Assembly: GCF_001507595.1 (NCBI RefSeq)
Contig: NZ_LQBQ01000012.1
Coordinates: 124,001 to 188,000 of the forward strand
Source of the DNA: Ruegeria marisrubri
GTDB lineage: Bacteria; Pseudomonadota; Alphaproteobacteria; Rhodobacterales; Rhodobacteraceae
Length of the DNA stretch: 64,000 nt
Reading direction: 5' to 3'
The notes under the pieces: generated by a model
What the model was told of the DNA's origin: nothing
What the model saw: only the letters and a program-made list of their open reading frames with translations
Databases searched by the model: none
Program-made: the position numbers and the translations under genes
In this document: positions 16,899-25,256 of the stretch, one piece after another
How the letters are laid out: every line of letters starts with the position of its first letter
How positions within the stretch are numbered: the stretch's first letter is position 1

Positions 16899-17699
16899 AT
16901 GGGAACGGAACAGCCTCGCGAAGCCTATTTCCACCTGCGTCCCGACGGCGTTTTCGTCGGCAATGATCCGGTGCGCGGTCCGTGGTCGCCGGACCACTGC
17001 CATGCGGGGCCGGTGACCGGGCTGGTCGCCCGGGCAGCGGAACGGGAGGTCGGCCCCGACAAGATGCTGACCCGGCTGACGCTGGACGTGTTGCGCCCCT
17101 TGCCGCTGACGGGGCTCAAGGTCTCTGCCGAAACCGTGCGCCATACGCGGACGCTGGCCACGACGCGGGCCACGGTGCACGACCTCGATGGCACGCTCTG
17201 CGTCACGGCCACGACGATGCATCTGGTTCGCAAGGAACTGGGAAAGGTGCCCACCGCGCAGGTGCCGTCCCCGCGTTTCGAAGATGCCCGGCCGGGCCAG
17301 TTCCCGATCCGGCAGACGCGGCACGGTTTGCCTGCTTTTCCCGATTTCGTCGAGGTCGCCTATCCGCATGGCGAGGACAAGGGTGCCGGGCCGAAAACGA
17401 TCTGGATGCGCACGCCCCCCTTGCTGGAGGGCGAGGTCCCTTCTCCGGTGCAGTCTCTGTGCCCGCTTGCCGATTGCGGCAACGGCATTTCGTGGAACGT
17501 GCCGCCGACCGAGATGGGGTTCATGAACACCGACCTGTCGGTCCATATCCACCGGGAACCGGTCTCAGACTGGCTGGCCTCCGACTCGGTTTCGCATTGG
17601 CACGAAAACGGCATCGGCATGGCGCAGGCAGTTCTTTATGACACGCAGGGGCCGGTTGCCACGGCCCTGCAGACGCTGGTTCTGTTCCCGCCCGACTGA
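16899..17699 (+). CDS. Thioesterase family protein (double hotdog)
   Basis: 266-residue protein built like TesB-type acyl-CoA thioesterases of the 4HBT_3 group: an N-terminal hotdog with GPWSPDHCHAGPVTGLVARA around residue 30 and LTLDVLRPLPL, and a C-terminal hotdog with MNTDLSVHIHREP. The acyl chain is unknown. Gene order after an acyl-CoA dehydrogenase suggests the pair acts on the same CoA ester. Confidence 0.8.
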   Translation: MGTEQPREAYFHLRPDGVFVGNDPVRGPWSPDHCHAGPVTGLVARAAEREVGPDKMLTRLTLDVLRPLPLTGLKVSAETVRHTRTLATTRATVHDLDGTLCVTATTMHLVRKELGKVPTAQVPSPRFEDARPGQFPIRQTRHGLPAFPDFVEVAYPHGEDKGAGPKTIWMRTPPLLEGEVPSPVQSLCPLADCGNGISWNVPPTEMGFMNTDLSVHIHREPVSDWLASDSVSHWHENGIGMAQAVLYDTQGPVATALQTLVLFPPD

Positions 17700-17711
17700 C
17701 CCCGCTGTGTG

Positions 17712-18479
17712 TCAGGCGAACGGATCGTCCGGATAGCCCACACGCGCGAGGTAAAGCCCCTGTGGTGGGCAGACCGGCCCGCATGCCGCGCGGTCGGCGG
17801 CCTCAAGTGCGTCGCGCACATCCTCGGGTGTCCATGCACCCGCGCCAACGCGTTCCAGCGTGCCGACGAAACTACGCACCTGGTTGTGCAGGAACGACCG
17901 GGCGCGGACGTGGAAATGAACCTCGGGGCCGGACAGACCTTCGGCCCGCTCGACCCGCAGTTCATCCAGGGTTTTTACCGGACTGGCCGCCTGGCAGATC
18001 GACGAGCGGAAGGTCGTGAAATCGTGCCGCCCGATCAGCATGTCGGCACCGGCCTGCATTGCCTCGACATCCAGCGGGTGGCCAATCTGCCAGACCTGAC
18101 CCTTGTCATGCGTTGCCGGGGCGCGGCGGATCAGGATGCGGAACAGGTATTGCCGCTCGATGGCGCTGAACCGCGCGTGCCAGTCGTCCTCGACTCGCGC
18201 GGCGGCCAGGATCGCGACGGGCTGCGGCTTGAGGTGATAGTTCAACGCCTCGGACAGGCGGAACGGATCCCATTCCTTGCTCAGGTCGCAATGGGCGACC
18301 TGTCCCAAGGCATGAACGCCCGCATCCGTGCGTCCGGCGGCCGCGATGGTGTGCGGCCCCGGTTCCAGGCGCGAGAGTGCCTCTTCGATCGCCCCTTGCA
18401 CCGATGGCAGCTCTTTCTGACGCTGCCAGCCCGCAAAGGGCGCGCCCTGATATTCAACTTTCAACGCGTAACGTGGCAT
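17712..18479 (-). CDS. truA: tRNA pseudouridine(38-40) synthase
   Basis: 255-residue TruA, which isomerises uridines 38-40 of the tRNA anticodon stem. The catalytic Asp52 is in [14 protein letters not shown], with the N-terminal Y-x-G-x-x-F-x-G-W-Q motif and the C-terminal FLHNQVR motif also present. Length matches the family. It converges on the thioesterase gene with only 12 bases between stops, and is divergent from ycjX. Confidence 0.96.
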   Translation of the reverse strand: MPRYALKVEYQGAPFAGWQRQKELPSVQGAIEEALSRLEPGPHTIAAAGRTDAGVHALGQVAHCDLSKEWDPFRLSEALNYHLKPQPVAILAAARVEDDWHARFSAIERQYLFRILIRRAPATHDKGQVWQIGHPLDVEAMQAGADMLIGRHDFTTFRSSICQAASPVKTLDELRVERAEGLSGPEVHFHVRARSFLHNQVRSFVGTLERVGAGAWTPEDVRDALEAADRAACGPVCPPQGLYLARVGYPDDPFA

Positions 18480-18593
18480 GAGGTGCTGGTATCGCGCGCG
18501 GCGGGGCGCGGCAAGACCGCGCTGGCCAAAAGAACTGGCAACCGGGCCAACCCCTTCCTATCTTGGGGGAAACGAAACGGGCGGGGCAGCGAC

Positions 18594-20009
18594 TTGGTCA
18601 TCTCAACACTGGCAGACTCCCTTGTGCGCGGCGTCGAATCCGTGGGCGACCGGGTGTCCGAGGCGTTGTTCGAGCCGGTGATCCGGTTGGGCGTCACGGG
18701 GCTCGCGCGCTCGGGCAAGACGGTGTTCATCACCTCGCTGGTGGCGAACATGCTGGACCGGGGCCGGATGCCGGGGCTGGTGGCGGAGCAGGAGGGGCGG
18801 ATTCTGGCCGCCTATCTTCAGCCGCAGCCCGACGACACTGTCCCTCGTTTCGACTACGAGACCCATCTTGCCGCGCTGACCGGACCCGCACCGCATTGGC
18901 CCGAGAGCACTCGGGCGGTCTCGGAACTGCGCCTGTCGCTGCGGGTCCGGCCCTCGGGCCTGCTGGCCGGGTTGCAGGGGCCACGGACCATCCATCTGGA
19001 CATCGTGGATTATCCCGGAGAGTGGCTGCTGGATCTGGGTCTGCTGGACAAGTCATATGACGATTGGTCGGCCGAGACGCTGGCCCGGATGGAACCCCGC
19101 CCCGAAGCCGAGGGGTTTCTGAAGGAGGCGTCGGGCGTCGATCCAGATGGCCCCCATGACGAACCGGCGGCGCAGAACCTGGCGCGGTCGTTCACCGCCT
19201 ATCTCGAAACCGCGCGCGATGCCGGTTTCTACGACTGCACACCGGGGCGCTTCCTGCTGCCGGGCGATCTTGCCGGGTCGCCCGTTCTGACTTTCGCGCC
19301 GCTTCCCGTGGCCAGCCCGTCTCGCCGCAAGTCGCTGCACCGCGAGATGGAGCGGCGCTTTGATGCCTACAAATCGCAGGTGGTGAAGCCGTTTTTTCGC
19401 GACCACTTCGCCCGCATCGACCGGCAGGTGGTGCTGGTGGATGCGCTGGGCGCCATTCACAAGGGGCCGCAAGCGGTCGAGGACATGCGCCGGGCGATGG
19501 CGGATATCCTCGCGGCCTTCCGCCCGGGCCGGAACGCGTGGCTGACCCAGTTGCTGCTCGGCAAGCGGGTCGAAAAGATCCTGTTCGCCGCCACCAAGGC
19601 GGATCACCTGCATCACCTGCAGCACCCGAAACTGACGGCGATCATGGAGGCGTTGACGCGCGACGCGCGGGATCGCGCCCGGTTCGCCGGGGCCGAGGCG
19701 GCCGCCTTGTCCATCGCGGCGCTTCGCGCGACCACCGAAGAGATCCGCTCGCATAACGGGCAGGATCTGCCTTGTGTAAGGGGAACGCTGCTGGAAAGCG
19801 GCAAACAGGCCGCCTTCTACCCCGGCGCCTTGCCGGAAGACCCCGCGCACCTGCTGGGGCCGGCCAGAAACGGCGCCAGGGACTGGCTTTGCGAGGATTA
19901 CGGTTTCATGGCCTTCGCGCCTGCGGCCCTGACCCTGCAACCCGGTGACGGGCCGCCGCACATCCGGCTGGACCGTGCGATGCAGTTCCTGATCGGGGAC
20001 CAGCTATGA
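18594..20009 (+). CDS. ycjX: YcjX-family GTPase-like protein
   Basis: About 471 residues of the YcjX/DUF463 family, P-loop proteins linked in other bacteria to the phage-shock/envelope-stress group. The Walker A motif GLARSGKT is at residues 36-43, followed by DIVDYPGEW (Walker B-like) and TKADH (G4-like). The frame is open far upstream over truA, but conservation starts at the TTG at 18594 (VISTLADSLVRG); the upstream SD is modest. The stop overlaps the next start by ATGA, and ycjF follows one gene later. Confidence 0.85.
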   Translation: MVISTLADSLVRGVESVGDRVSEALFEPVIRLGVTGLARSGKTVFITSLVANMLDRGRMPGLVAEQEGRILAAYLQPQPDDTVPRFDYETHLAALTGPAPHWPESTRAVSELRLSLRVRPSGLLAGLQGPRTIHLDIVDYPGEWLLDLGLLDKSYDDWSAETLARMEPRPEAEGFLKEASGVDPDGPHDEPAAQNLARSFTAYLETARDAGFYDCTPGRFLLPGDLAGSPVLTFAPLPVASPSRRKSLHREMERRFDAYKSQVVKPFFRDHFARIDRQVVLVDALGAIHKGPQAVEDMRRAMADILAAFRPGRNAWLTQLLLGKRVEKILFAATKADHLHHLQHPKLTAIMEALTRDARDRARFAGAEAAALSIAALRATTEEIRSHNGQDLPCVRGTLLESGKQAAFYPGALPEDPAHLLGPARNGARDWLCEDYGFMAFAPAALTLQPGDGPPHIRLDRAMQFLIGDQL

Positions 20010-20458
20010 GTGTGATACTCAGACAGGCGCGCAGCACCGATGCCGGGACGACCGGCGAAATCCTGCATGGTTTCGCACGCGAGAAAGACTGGATGCCGGA
20101 GTTGCACTCGAGGGCGGAAACCATAGCTTTCTGCGGCACGATGATCGACCGGGGCTGGGTGACGGTTGCCGAACAGGGTGCCGAGATCCTGGGGTTCCTT
20201 GCAAGGGACGAACAGGAGATCTGCGCACTGTACCTGTCGGCCCGGGCACGTCGGCAGGGGATCGGGCGCAGGCTGCTGGACGATGCCAAGGCGAAACGCG
20301 CGCGGTTGATCCTGAAAGTGTTCGAGGCCAACGCGGCGGCGCGGCGTTTTTACGAGCGAAACGGTTTCGTCGAGACCGGGCGCAGCGACGGGGCCGGCAA
20401 CGATGAAAACCTGCCGGACGTCACCTATGTCTGGAACAGGGAGGGGGGCGGCCAATGA
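20006..20458 (+). CDS. GNAT-family N-acetyltransferase
   Basis: 150-residue single-domain GNAT. The acetyl-CoA-binding motif A is RRQGIGRRLL near residue 82, followed by the C-terminal FYERNGFVETGRS segment. The acceptor is unknown. It overlaps both neighbours by 4 bases (ATGA at each end) and so is translationally coupled between ycjX and ycjF. Confidence 0.85.
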   Translation: MSVILRQARSTDAGTTGEILHGFAREKDWMPELHSRAETIAFCGTMIDRGWVTVAEQGAEILGFLARDEQEICALYLSARARRQGIGRRLLDDAKAKRARLILKVFEANAAARRFYERNGFVETGRSDGAGNDENLPDVTYVWNREGGGQ

Positions 20459-21447
20459 CCAACGGTCCGGTTCTGATAGACCTCGAAGGTGAAGCGCAGC
20501 CCGCGCCAAGCGTTGCGCAGGCACCGCCTGTGCCTGATGCGGCGGCGCCGCAGGGGCAGGCGATGCAGGCGGCGGCAAGGGTGGTGGCGCACAAACCGTC
20601 TGCCTTGACCAAGTGGTTCTGGGGTCTGGCTCTGGCCGTGATCGGTGCCGCTGTCTCGGTTTGGGCGTGGGACTTCGCCGCCTCGCTGCTGACCCGGGCC
20701 CCGATCCTTGGAGGAATCGTCACCGGGCTGTTGGTGGCCCTGGTCCTGGTTGTTCTCGCGCTGGTGGCGCGTGAGTTGGCTGCGATCGGCCGGCTGTCGC
20801 GCGTGGATGGGTTGCGTCGGGCCGCCGATGCGGCGCTGGTGGACGAGGATCTGGCGCAGGCGCGCGTGGTGAGTGATCGGTTGCTTTCCTTCTACCGCGG
20901 GCGCGAGGACACCCGCTGGGGCAGCGAGCGGCTGCGGGAGAGGGCCGGGGATCAGTTTGACGCCGCAGCCCTTCTGAATCTCACCGAAGACGAGCTGTTG
21001 TCACCGCTGGATGCCGCCGCCAGCCGCGAGGTCGAGGCCGCCGCGCGGCAGGTCGCGACCGTGACGGCGCTGGTGCCCTTGGCGCTGGCCGACGTTTTGA
21101 CCGCGCTGGCGGCGTCGCTGCGCATGATCCGCCGGATCGCCGAGATCTACGGCGGGCGCACCGGGTTCATCGGCAGCTGGCGCCTGACGCGCGCGGTCTT
21201 CGTGCATCTGGTCGCGACCGGAGCCGTTGCCGTGGGCGACGACATGCTGGAACCGGTTCTTGGCGGTTCGATCCTGGGCAAGCTGTCCCGCCGGTTCGGC
21301 GAGGGGCTGGTCAACGGGGCTCTGACCGCGCGGGTCGGTGTTGCGGCGATGGAGGTCTGTCGCCCGTTGCCCTTCTCGGCGCGGCACAAGCCCTCGGTCA
21401 GGGGTATCGTCAAACGCGCGCTGGGCGGTTTGTTTTCAAAGGATTGA
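20455..21447 (+). CDS. ycjF: YcjF/TIGR01620-family membrane protein (DUF697)
   Basis: 330-residue inner-membrane protein. Two adjacent transmembrane segments (about residues 56-75 and 83-105) are followed by a cytoplasmic DUF697-like region with a further hydrophobic stretch around residue 200. It is the regular partner of YcjX. The role is unknown; in enterobacteria the pair is in the psp regulon. The first 45 residues are Pro/Ala/Gln-rich. Confidence 0.85.
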   Translation: MTNGPVLIDLEGEAQPAPSVAQAPPVPDAAAPQGQAMQAAARVVAHKPSALTKWFWGLALAVIGAAVSVWAWDFAASLLTRAPILGGIVTGLLVALVLVVLALVARELAAIGRLSRVDGLRRAADAALVDEDLAQARVVSDRLLSFYRGREDTRWGSERLRERAGDQFDAAALLNLTEDELLSPLDAAASREVEAAARQVATVTALVPLALADVLTALAASLRMIRRIAEIYGGRTGFIGSWRLTRAVFVHLVATGAVAVGDDMLEPVLGGSILGKLSRRFGEGLVNGALTARVGVAAMEVCRPLPFSARHKPSVRGIVKRALGGLFSKD

Positions 21448-21509
21448 TCTGACGCAAGGCCCCTTTCGTCCTGATCGAGCAGGATCGAGAACAAGCGCGG
21501 GAGATTGCC

Positions 21510-22220
21510 ATGGCGGATCACGGCCACAGCGAACAGGAGATCGTGGATCGGATCAACGCGCCGCCGGGTCGCGGCGTGTTGCGGGATGTCATCTATGGCG
21601 GGATCGATGGGTCTGTGACCACTTTTGCCATCGTCGCCGGGGTGGCCGGGGCCGGGCTGTCGCCCTTCGTCATCGTGGCGCTTGGCATCGCCAATGTGCT
21701 GGCTGACGGATTCTCGATGGCCGCTGGCAACTATTCGGGCACCAAGGCCGAGCTCGACAACATCCGCCGCCTCCGGGCCATCGAAGAGAGGCACATTGCG
21801 CTCTACCCGGACGGAGAGCGCAGCGAGGTACGTGAGATTCTGACGCAAAAGGGGCTGGATGGCCCGGTGCTCGAGGACGCCACCGACGCCATTACCGCCA
21901 ATCGGGAAAACTGGATCAACCTGATGCTCGAAGGCGAATACGGGCTGGGTAGCGTCGACCCCCATCCGATGAAGGCCGCTGTCGCAACGTTTCTTGCCTT
22001 TCTCGTCGCCGGGATGATCCCGTTGCTGCCTTTCCTGTTCGGCCTGGAGCACGCTTTCACGATATCTGCCTGGGTGACCATGGGGGTCTTTTTTGCCATC
22101 GGCGCGCTGAAGAGCCGTTGGTCGCTCGAGCCTTGGTGGCGTTCCGGCATCGAGACACTGCTGATCGGCGGAGTGGCAGCACTGATCGCATTTGGCGTCG
22201 GGTCACTGTTCCAGATATGA
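21510..22220 (+). CDS. VIT1/CCC1-family transporter
   Basis: 236-residue membrane protein of the vacuolar iron transporter family, likely moving Fe2+ or Mn2+. The first transmembrane pair includes GGIDGSVTTFAIVAG and ANVLADGFSMAAGNY, the family signature. A cytoplasmic insertion (about residues 80-140) rich in acidic and His residues fits the metal-binding domain, and three more transmembrane segments follow. No ferritin-like extension is present. It follows ycjF by 62 bases. Confidence 0.88.
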   Translation: MADHGHSEQEIVDRINAPPGRGVLRDVIYGGIDGSVTTFAIVAGVAGAGLSPFVIVALGIANVLADGFSMAAGNYSGTKAELDNIRRLRAIEERHIALYPDGERSEVREILTQKGLDGPVLEDATDAITANRENWINLMLEGEYGLGSVDPHPMKAAVATFLAFLVAGMIPLLPFLFGLEHAFTISAWVTMGVFFAIGALKSRWSLEPWWRSGIETLLIGGVAALIAFGVGSLFQI

Positions 22221-22340
22221 ACCGGCGGCGCGGGCAGGTCTGTGGAGCCGCGGCAACGCTCCAGCACTTGTGGATTTTCCGGTGTGTATGGCTTCGACCA
22301 TTGGCCTTAGACTTCATCAAGAGTTGCGCGGAGGCTGGGT

Positions 22341-25094
22341 GTGGAATCGCTGCTTGTTCTGGTTCTGGTCGGCTTGGCCGTTCTGGCCATCCCTGCGGCA
22401 ATCGTTTTTCTTCTGATTGGTCAATCGCGCTTGAGGCGGCGCATCTCGGAACTTGAGCAGCGACTTGCCGAATTGCGGCCTGCCGCAGTGCCTGCAAGCG
22501 GAACTGAGGCGACACCAAGCCCGAAAACGGCCGGGGATTCCGGATCGGTGCCTGAACGGGCCGAAGAACCTGCGAGGACAGGGCCTTGGGCGCAAGTGCG
22601 ACCGGCAGAGCCGGTGGTCGAAGCGGGGCAGGAAGCCGTCGCGACCGTGAGTGCTCCGGCCTCACCGCCACGCGCCGTTGTCTTCAGGCAGGAGCGGATC
22701 AGCGCCTTGGGCAGGTGGTTGCGGGAGAACTGGTTTTACGCCGTGTCGGCCCTGTCTCTGGCGCTGGCCGGGATTTTCCTGGTGCAATATGGGGTCGAGA
22801 AGGGGCTGTTGTCCCCGACAGCCCGGGTCTTTGCCGCCCTGACCTTCGGTGCGGTGTTGATCGCGGCGGGCGAGGTGGTGCGCCGCCGGTTCGGCGATGA
22901 TGAAACCTCAAGCACGGCCTACTTGCCCTCGGTCTTTTCGGGGGCGGGTATTGTCACCCTGTTCGGCGGCGTTCTGGCGGCACGTCAGCTTTACGGCCTG
23001 ATCGGACCGGAGCCGACGTTGACGGGCATGATGGCGATTGCGCTATTGGGTCTGGTTCTTGGATGGTATCACGGGCCGCTGCTGGCCGCAGTTGGCCTGA
23101 TCGGCGCTTATGCCGCGCCGTTCCTCGTAGGCGGATCCTCGGATGAGCCGTCCTGGCTCTATGCCTATTTCCTGATCGTTGCGCTGCTGGGGATGGGCAT
23201 TGACACAGTGCGGCGCTGGGCATGGATCTCGGTTCTGACACTGGTCGGAGCCTATGCGGCGGCGTGGCTGCTGGCCTTGTGGGCGCCTGCGACCGAAGCG
23301 GAGCACGCGGTCTTTGCGGTGCTGCTCGCACTGGCCGCGATCACAGTGCCCGCGCGCCGGCTGGTGCCTGACCATGGCGGCAGCATGGTGGCCGAGATGG
23401 TGTTTCGCAAAAAGGGCGACCCCTGGCCGGAGTTCCCGACACGGTTGGCATTTGGCGCGGTCATGGCCAGTTCCGCCATCGTGTCCCTGAGCGGGGGCGA
23501 CAGCGAAGCCGCATTCCTGCTGGCGGTTGTTCTGTTGTCCGGGCTGACCATTGCCCTGGTCCTATGGGCCAGCAGCGCACGGGCCTTGCAGGACGCGACT
23601 CTGTTTCCGGCGGCGGGGCTTTTGTGGGTGGTTCTCGTCCAGGGCATCGAGGGCGGCGCCGCTTATTTGCGTTTCGCAACCACCTATGCGGAAACGCCAG
23701 AGGCCGATTATCCGATGTTGGTGACTGCGCTTGTGGCACTTGCGGCGCTGTTATCTGTGCTAGCGGCGTGGCGCTCGTTCCGCGCGGGGGCAACGGCAGC
23801 GATCTGGGCCGGGGCGGCGGCGGTTTTCGCGCCGGCCCTTGCGATCATGCTCGAACTCGGTTGGGTGCCCGCCAGAGTGATCGGGCCATATCCCTGGGCG
23901 CTGCACGCGCTGGCTCTCGGAGCGTTGATGGTCGTGTTGACCGAGCGTTTCGCTCACGCGGATGGCGAGGCGCGGATGAGGTCGGCGCTCGCCACGCTGT
24001 CCGCACTGTCCTGCCTGGCCTTCGCCTGCATCATCGTGCTGAGTTCCGCCGCGCTGACGGTCGCCTTGGCGGTGACCGTGGCGATGGCGGCGGCGCTGGA
24101 CCGGAAATTCACGCTGCCCCCGATGAGCTGGTTCATTTACGTCGGCGTAGTGACGCTGGGTTTCCGCCTGGTGCTGGATCCGGGGCTGGATTGGGCAGAG
24201 GATGCGCCGCTGCCGGAAATGCTGCTGGCCTATGGCGGCACTTTGATCGGTTTCGTCCTTGCGCTCTGGCTGGTGCTTCCGCTTGCGCGCCCCTTGGCCA
24301 AGCTGATGCTGGAAAGCGCGGCCTGGTCCACAGGAGGCCTCCTTGTGTCCCTGCTGCTGTTGCGTTGGTTGGAAAGCCTGGCGGCGGGGAAAGCTGAGAC
24401 CAGCCACTGGGGATTGGGCCTGTTCGCGGTGATCTGGCTGGGGCTGGCCTTTGCCCAAGTGCAGCGGTGGGCACTGGGCGGCAGGATGAAGGAGTTTCGC
24501 ATCATTCTGGCGGTGGTTTTTGCCCTTGCCGGCGGCGAGGCCGAGTTCGCGGCCGTGACCGCGGCCAACCCACTGTTGGAATTCGGCGCGGAGCCGGTTC
24601 TGGGCCCGCCGGTTCTGAATACGCTGATGGTGGCCTACCTCCTGCCTTCGCTGGTCATCGGTTTCTCCGCATGGCGGATCGGATCAATGCCTTTGCGGAT
24701 GAAACAGGCCTGCGGCGCGCTGGCCGTAGCGCTGTCGGTCTTCTGGTTCGGTCTTGCGATCCGGCATTTCTGGCAAGGCCCCGAGGGCATGCATGAAAGC
24801 AATGGCGTGACGCAGCCTGAACTCTACTCCTATACCCTGGCTCTTCTGGTGATCGGGGCAGCCCTTTTCTATCAGTCTCTGGCGCGCCATTCGCACCGGA
24901 TGCGAAAGGCAGGGCTGGCGGTGATCGGTCTGGCGGTCGCCAAGGTCTTTCTTGTCGACATTTCCGGTCTCGGCGGGCTGATCCGTGTGTTTTCTCTGCT
25001 GGCATTGGGGCTGGCGTTGGCCGGTCTGGCCTGGCTCAACCGCTGGGCGATGCTGCGCCATTCGCCGCAGGCGTCGGAACCTCTGGACCAATAG
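22341..25094 (+). CDS. DUF2339 polytopic membrane protein
   Basis: 917-residue protein. After one N-terminal hydrophobic segment (LLVLVLVGLAVLAIPAAIVF) comes a short coiled-coil and a Pro/Ala-rich linker (to about residue 110), then some 25 closely spaced transmembrane segments to the end, the DUF2339 architecture. Function is unknown. The start is GTG with GGAGG ten bases before it. It lies between the VIT gene and ileS; a hairpin in the following gap may end its transcript. Confidence 0.85.
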   Translation: MESLLVLVLVGLAVLAIPAAIVFLLIGQSRLRRRISELEQRLAELRPAAVPASGTEATPSPKTAGDSGSVPERAEEPARTGPWAQVRPAEPVVEAGQEAVATVSAPASPPRAVVFRQERISALGRWLRENWFYAVSALSLALAGIFLVQYGVEKGLLSPTARVFAALTFGAVLIAAGEVVRRRFGDDETSSTAYLPSVFSGAGIVTLFGGVLAARQLYGLIGPEPTLTGMMAIALLGLVLGWYHGPLLAAVGLIGAYAAPFLVGGSSDEPSWLYAYFLIVALLGMGIDTVRRWAWISVLTLVGAYAAAWLLALWAPATEAEHAVFAVLLALAAITVPARRLVPDHGGSMVAEMVFRKKGDPWPEFPTRLAFGAVMASSAIVSLSGGDSEAAFLLAVVLLSGLTIALVLWASSARALQDATLFPAAGLLWVVLVQGIEGGAAYLRFATTYAETPEADYPMLVTALVALAALLSVLAAWRSFRAGATAAIWAGAAAVFAPALAIMLELGWVPARVIGPYPWALHALALGALMVVLTERFAHADGEARMRSALATLSALSCLAFACIIVLSSAALTVALAVTVAMAAALDRKFTLPPMSWFIYVGVVTLGFRLVLDPGLDWAEDAPLPEMLLAYGGTLIGFVLALWLVLPLARPLAKLMLESAAWSTGGLLVSLLLLRWLESLAAGKAETSHWGLGLFAVIWLGLAFAQVQRWALGGRMKEFRIILAVVFALAGGEAEFAAVTAANPLLEFGAEPVLGPPVLNTLMVAYLLPSLVIGFSAWRIGSMPLRMKQACGALAVALSVFWFGLAIRHFWQGPEGMHESNGVTQPELYSYTLALLVIGAALFYQSLARHSHRMRKAGLAVIGLAVAKVFLVDISGLGGLIRVFSLLALGLALAGLAWLNRWAMLRHSPQASEPLDQ

Positions 25095-25156
25095 GCGTCG
25101 CCGTCCTATAAGCCCGCCATGCTTGAACGGCTGGCCATCATTATTCGAATTATATC

Positions 25157-25186
25157 CCCGGCGCTCTGACTTCCTGAGACGCCGGG
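25157..25186 (+). other. Stem-loop in the ileS leader
   Basis: CCCGGCG (25157-25163) pairs with CGCCGGG (25180-25186); the inner CTC/GAG can extend the stem around a bulged A. It sits 70-100 bases upstream of ileS, after AT-rich promoter-like sequence (ATTATATCC). It lacks a T-run, so it is more likely a 5' leader element or weak terminator than a strong one. Confidence 0.4.
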
Positions 25187-25256
25187 CAAAGGTGTTTGAG
25201 ACCTCGCACCGCCAGATCGCCTACTTCCGCACGAGAAAACCCGAGGGACACCCGAC

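Noticed and set aside
15510-17552. 680-codon antisense frame across the acyl-CoA dehydrogenase and thioesterase
   Set aside because: Composition is typical of a reverse-frame shadow (RHRGRRH-type runs), it crosses two well-supported genes, and has no ribosome-binding site.
17709-18593. Upstream extension of the ycjX frame across truA
   Set aside because: TruA on the minus strand is complete with its catalytic Asp; the extension has no homology and ycjX conservation starts near 18594.
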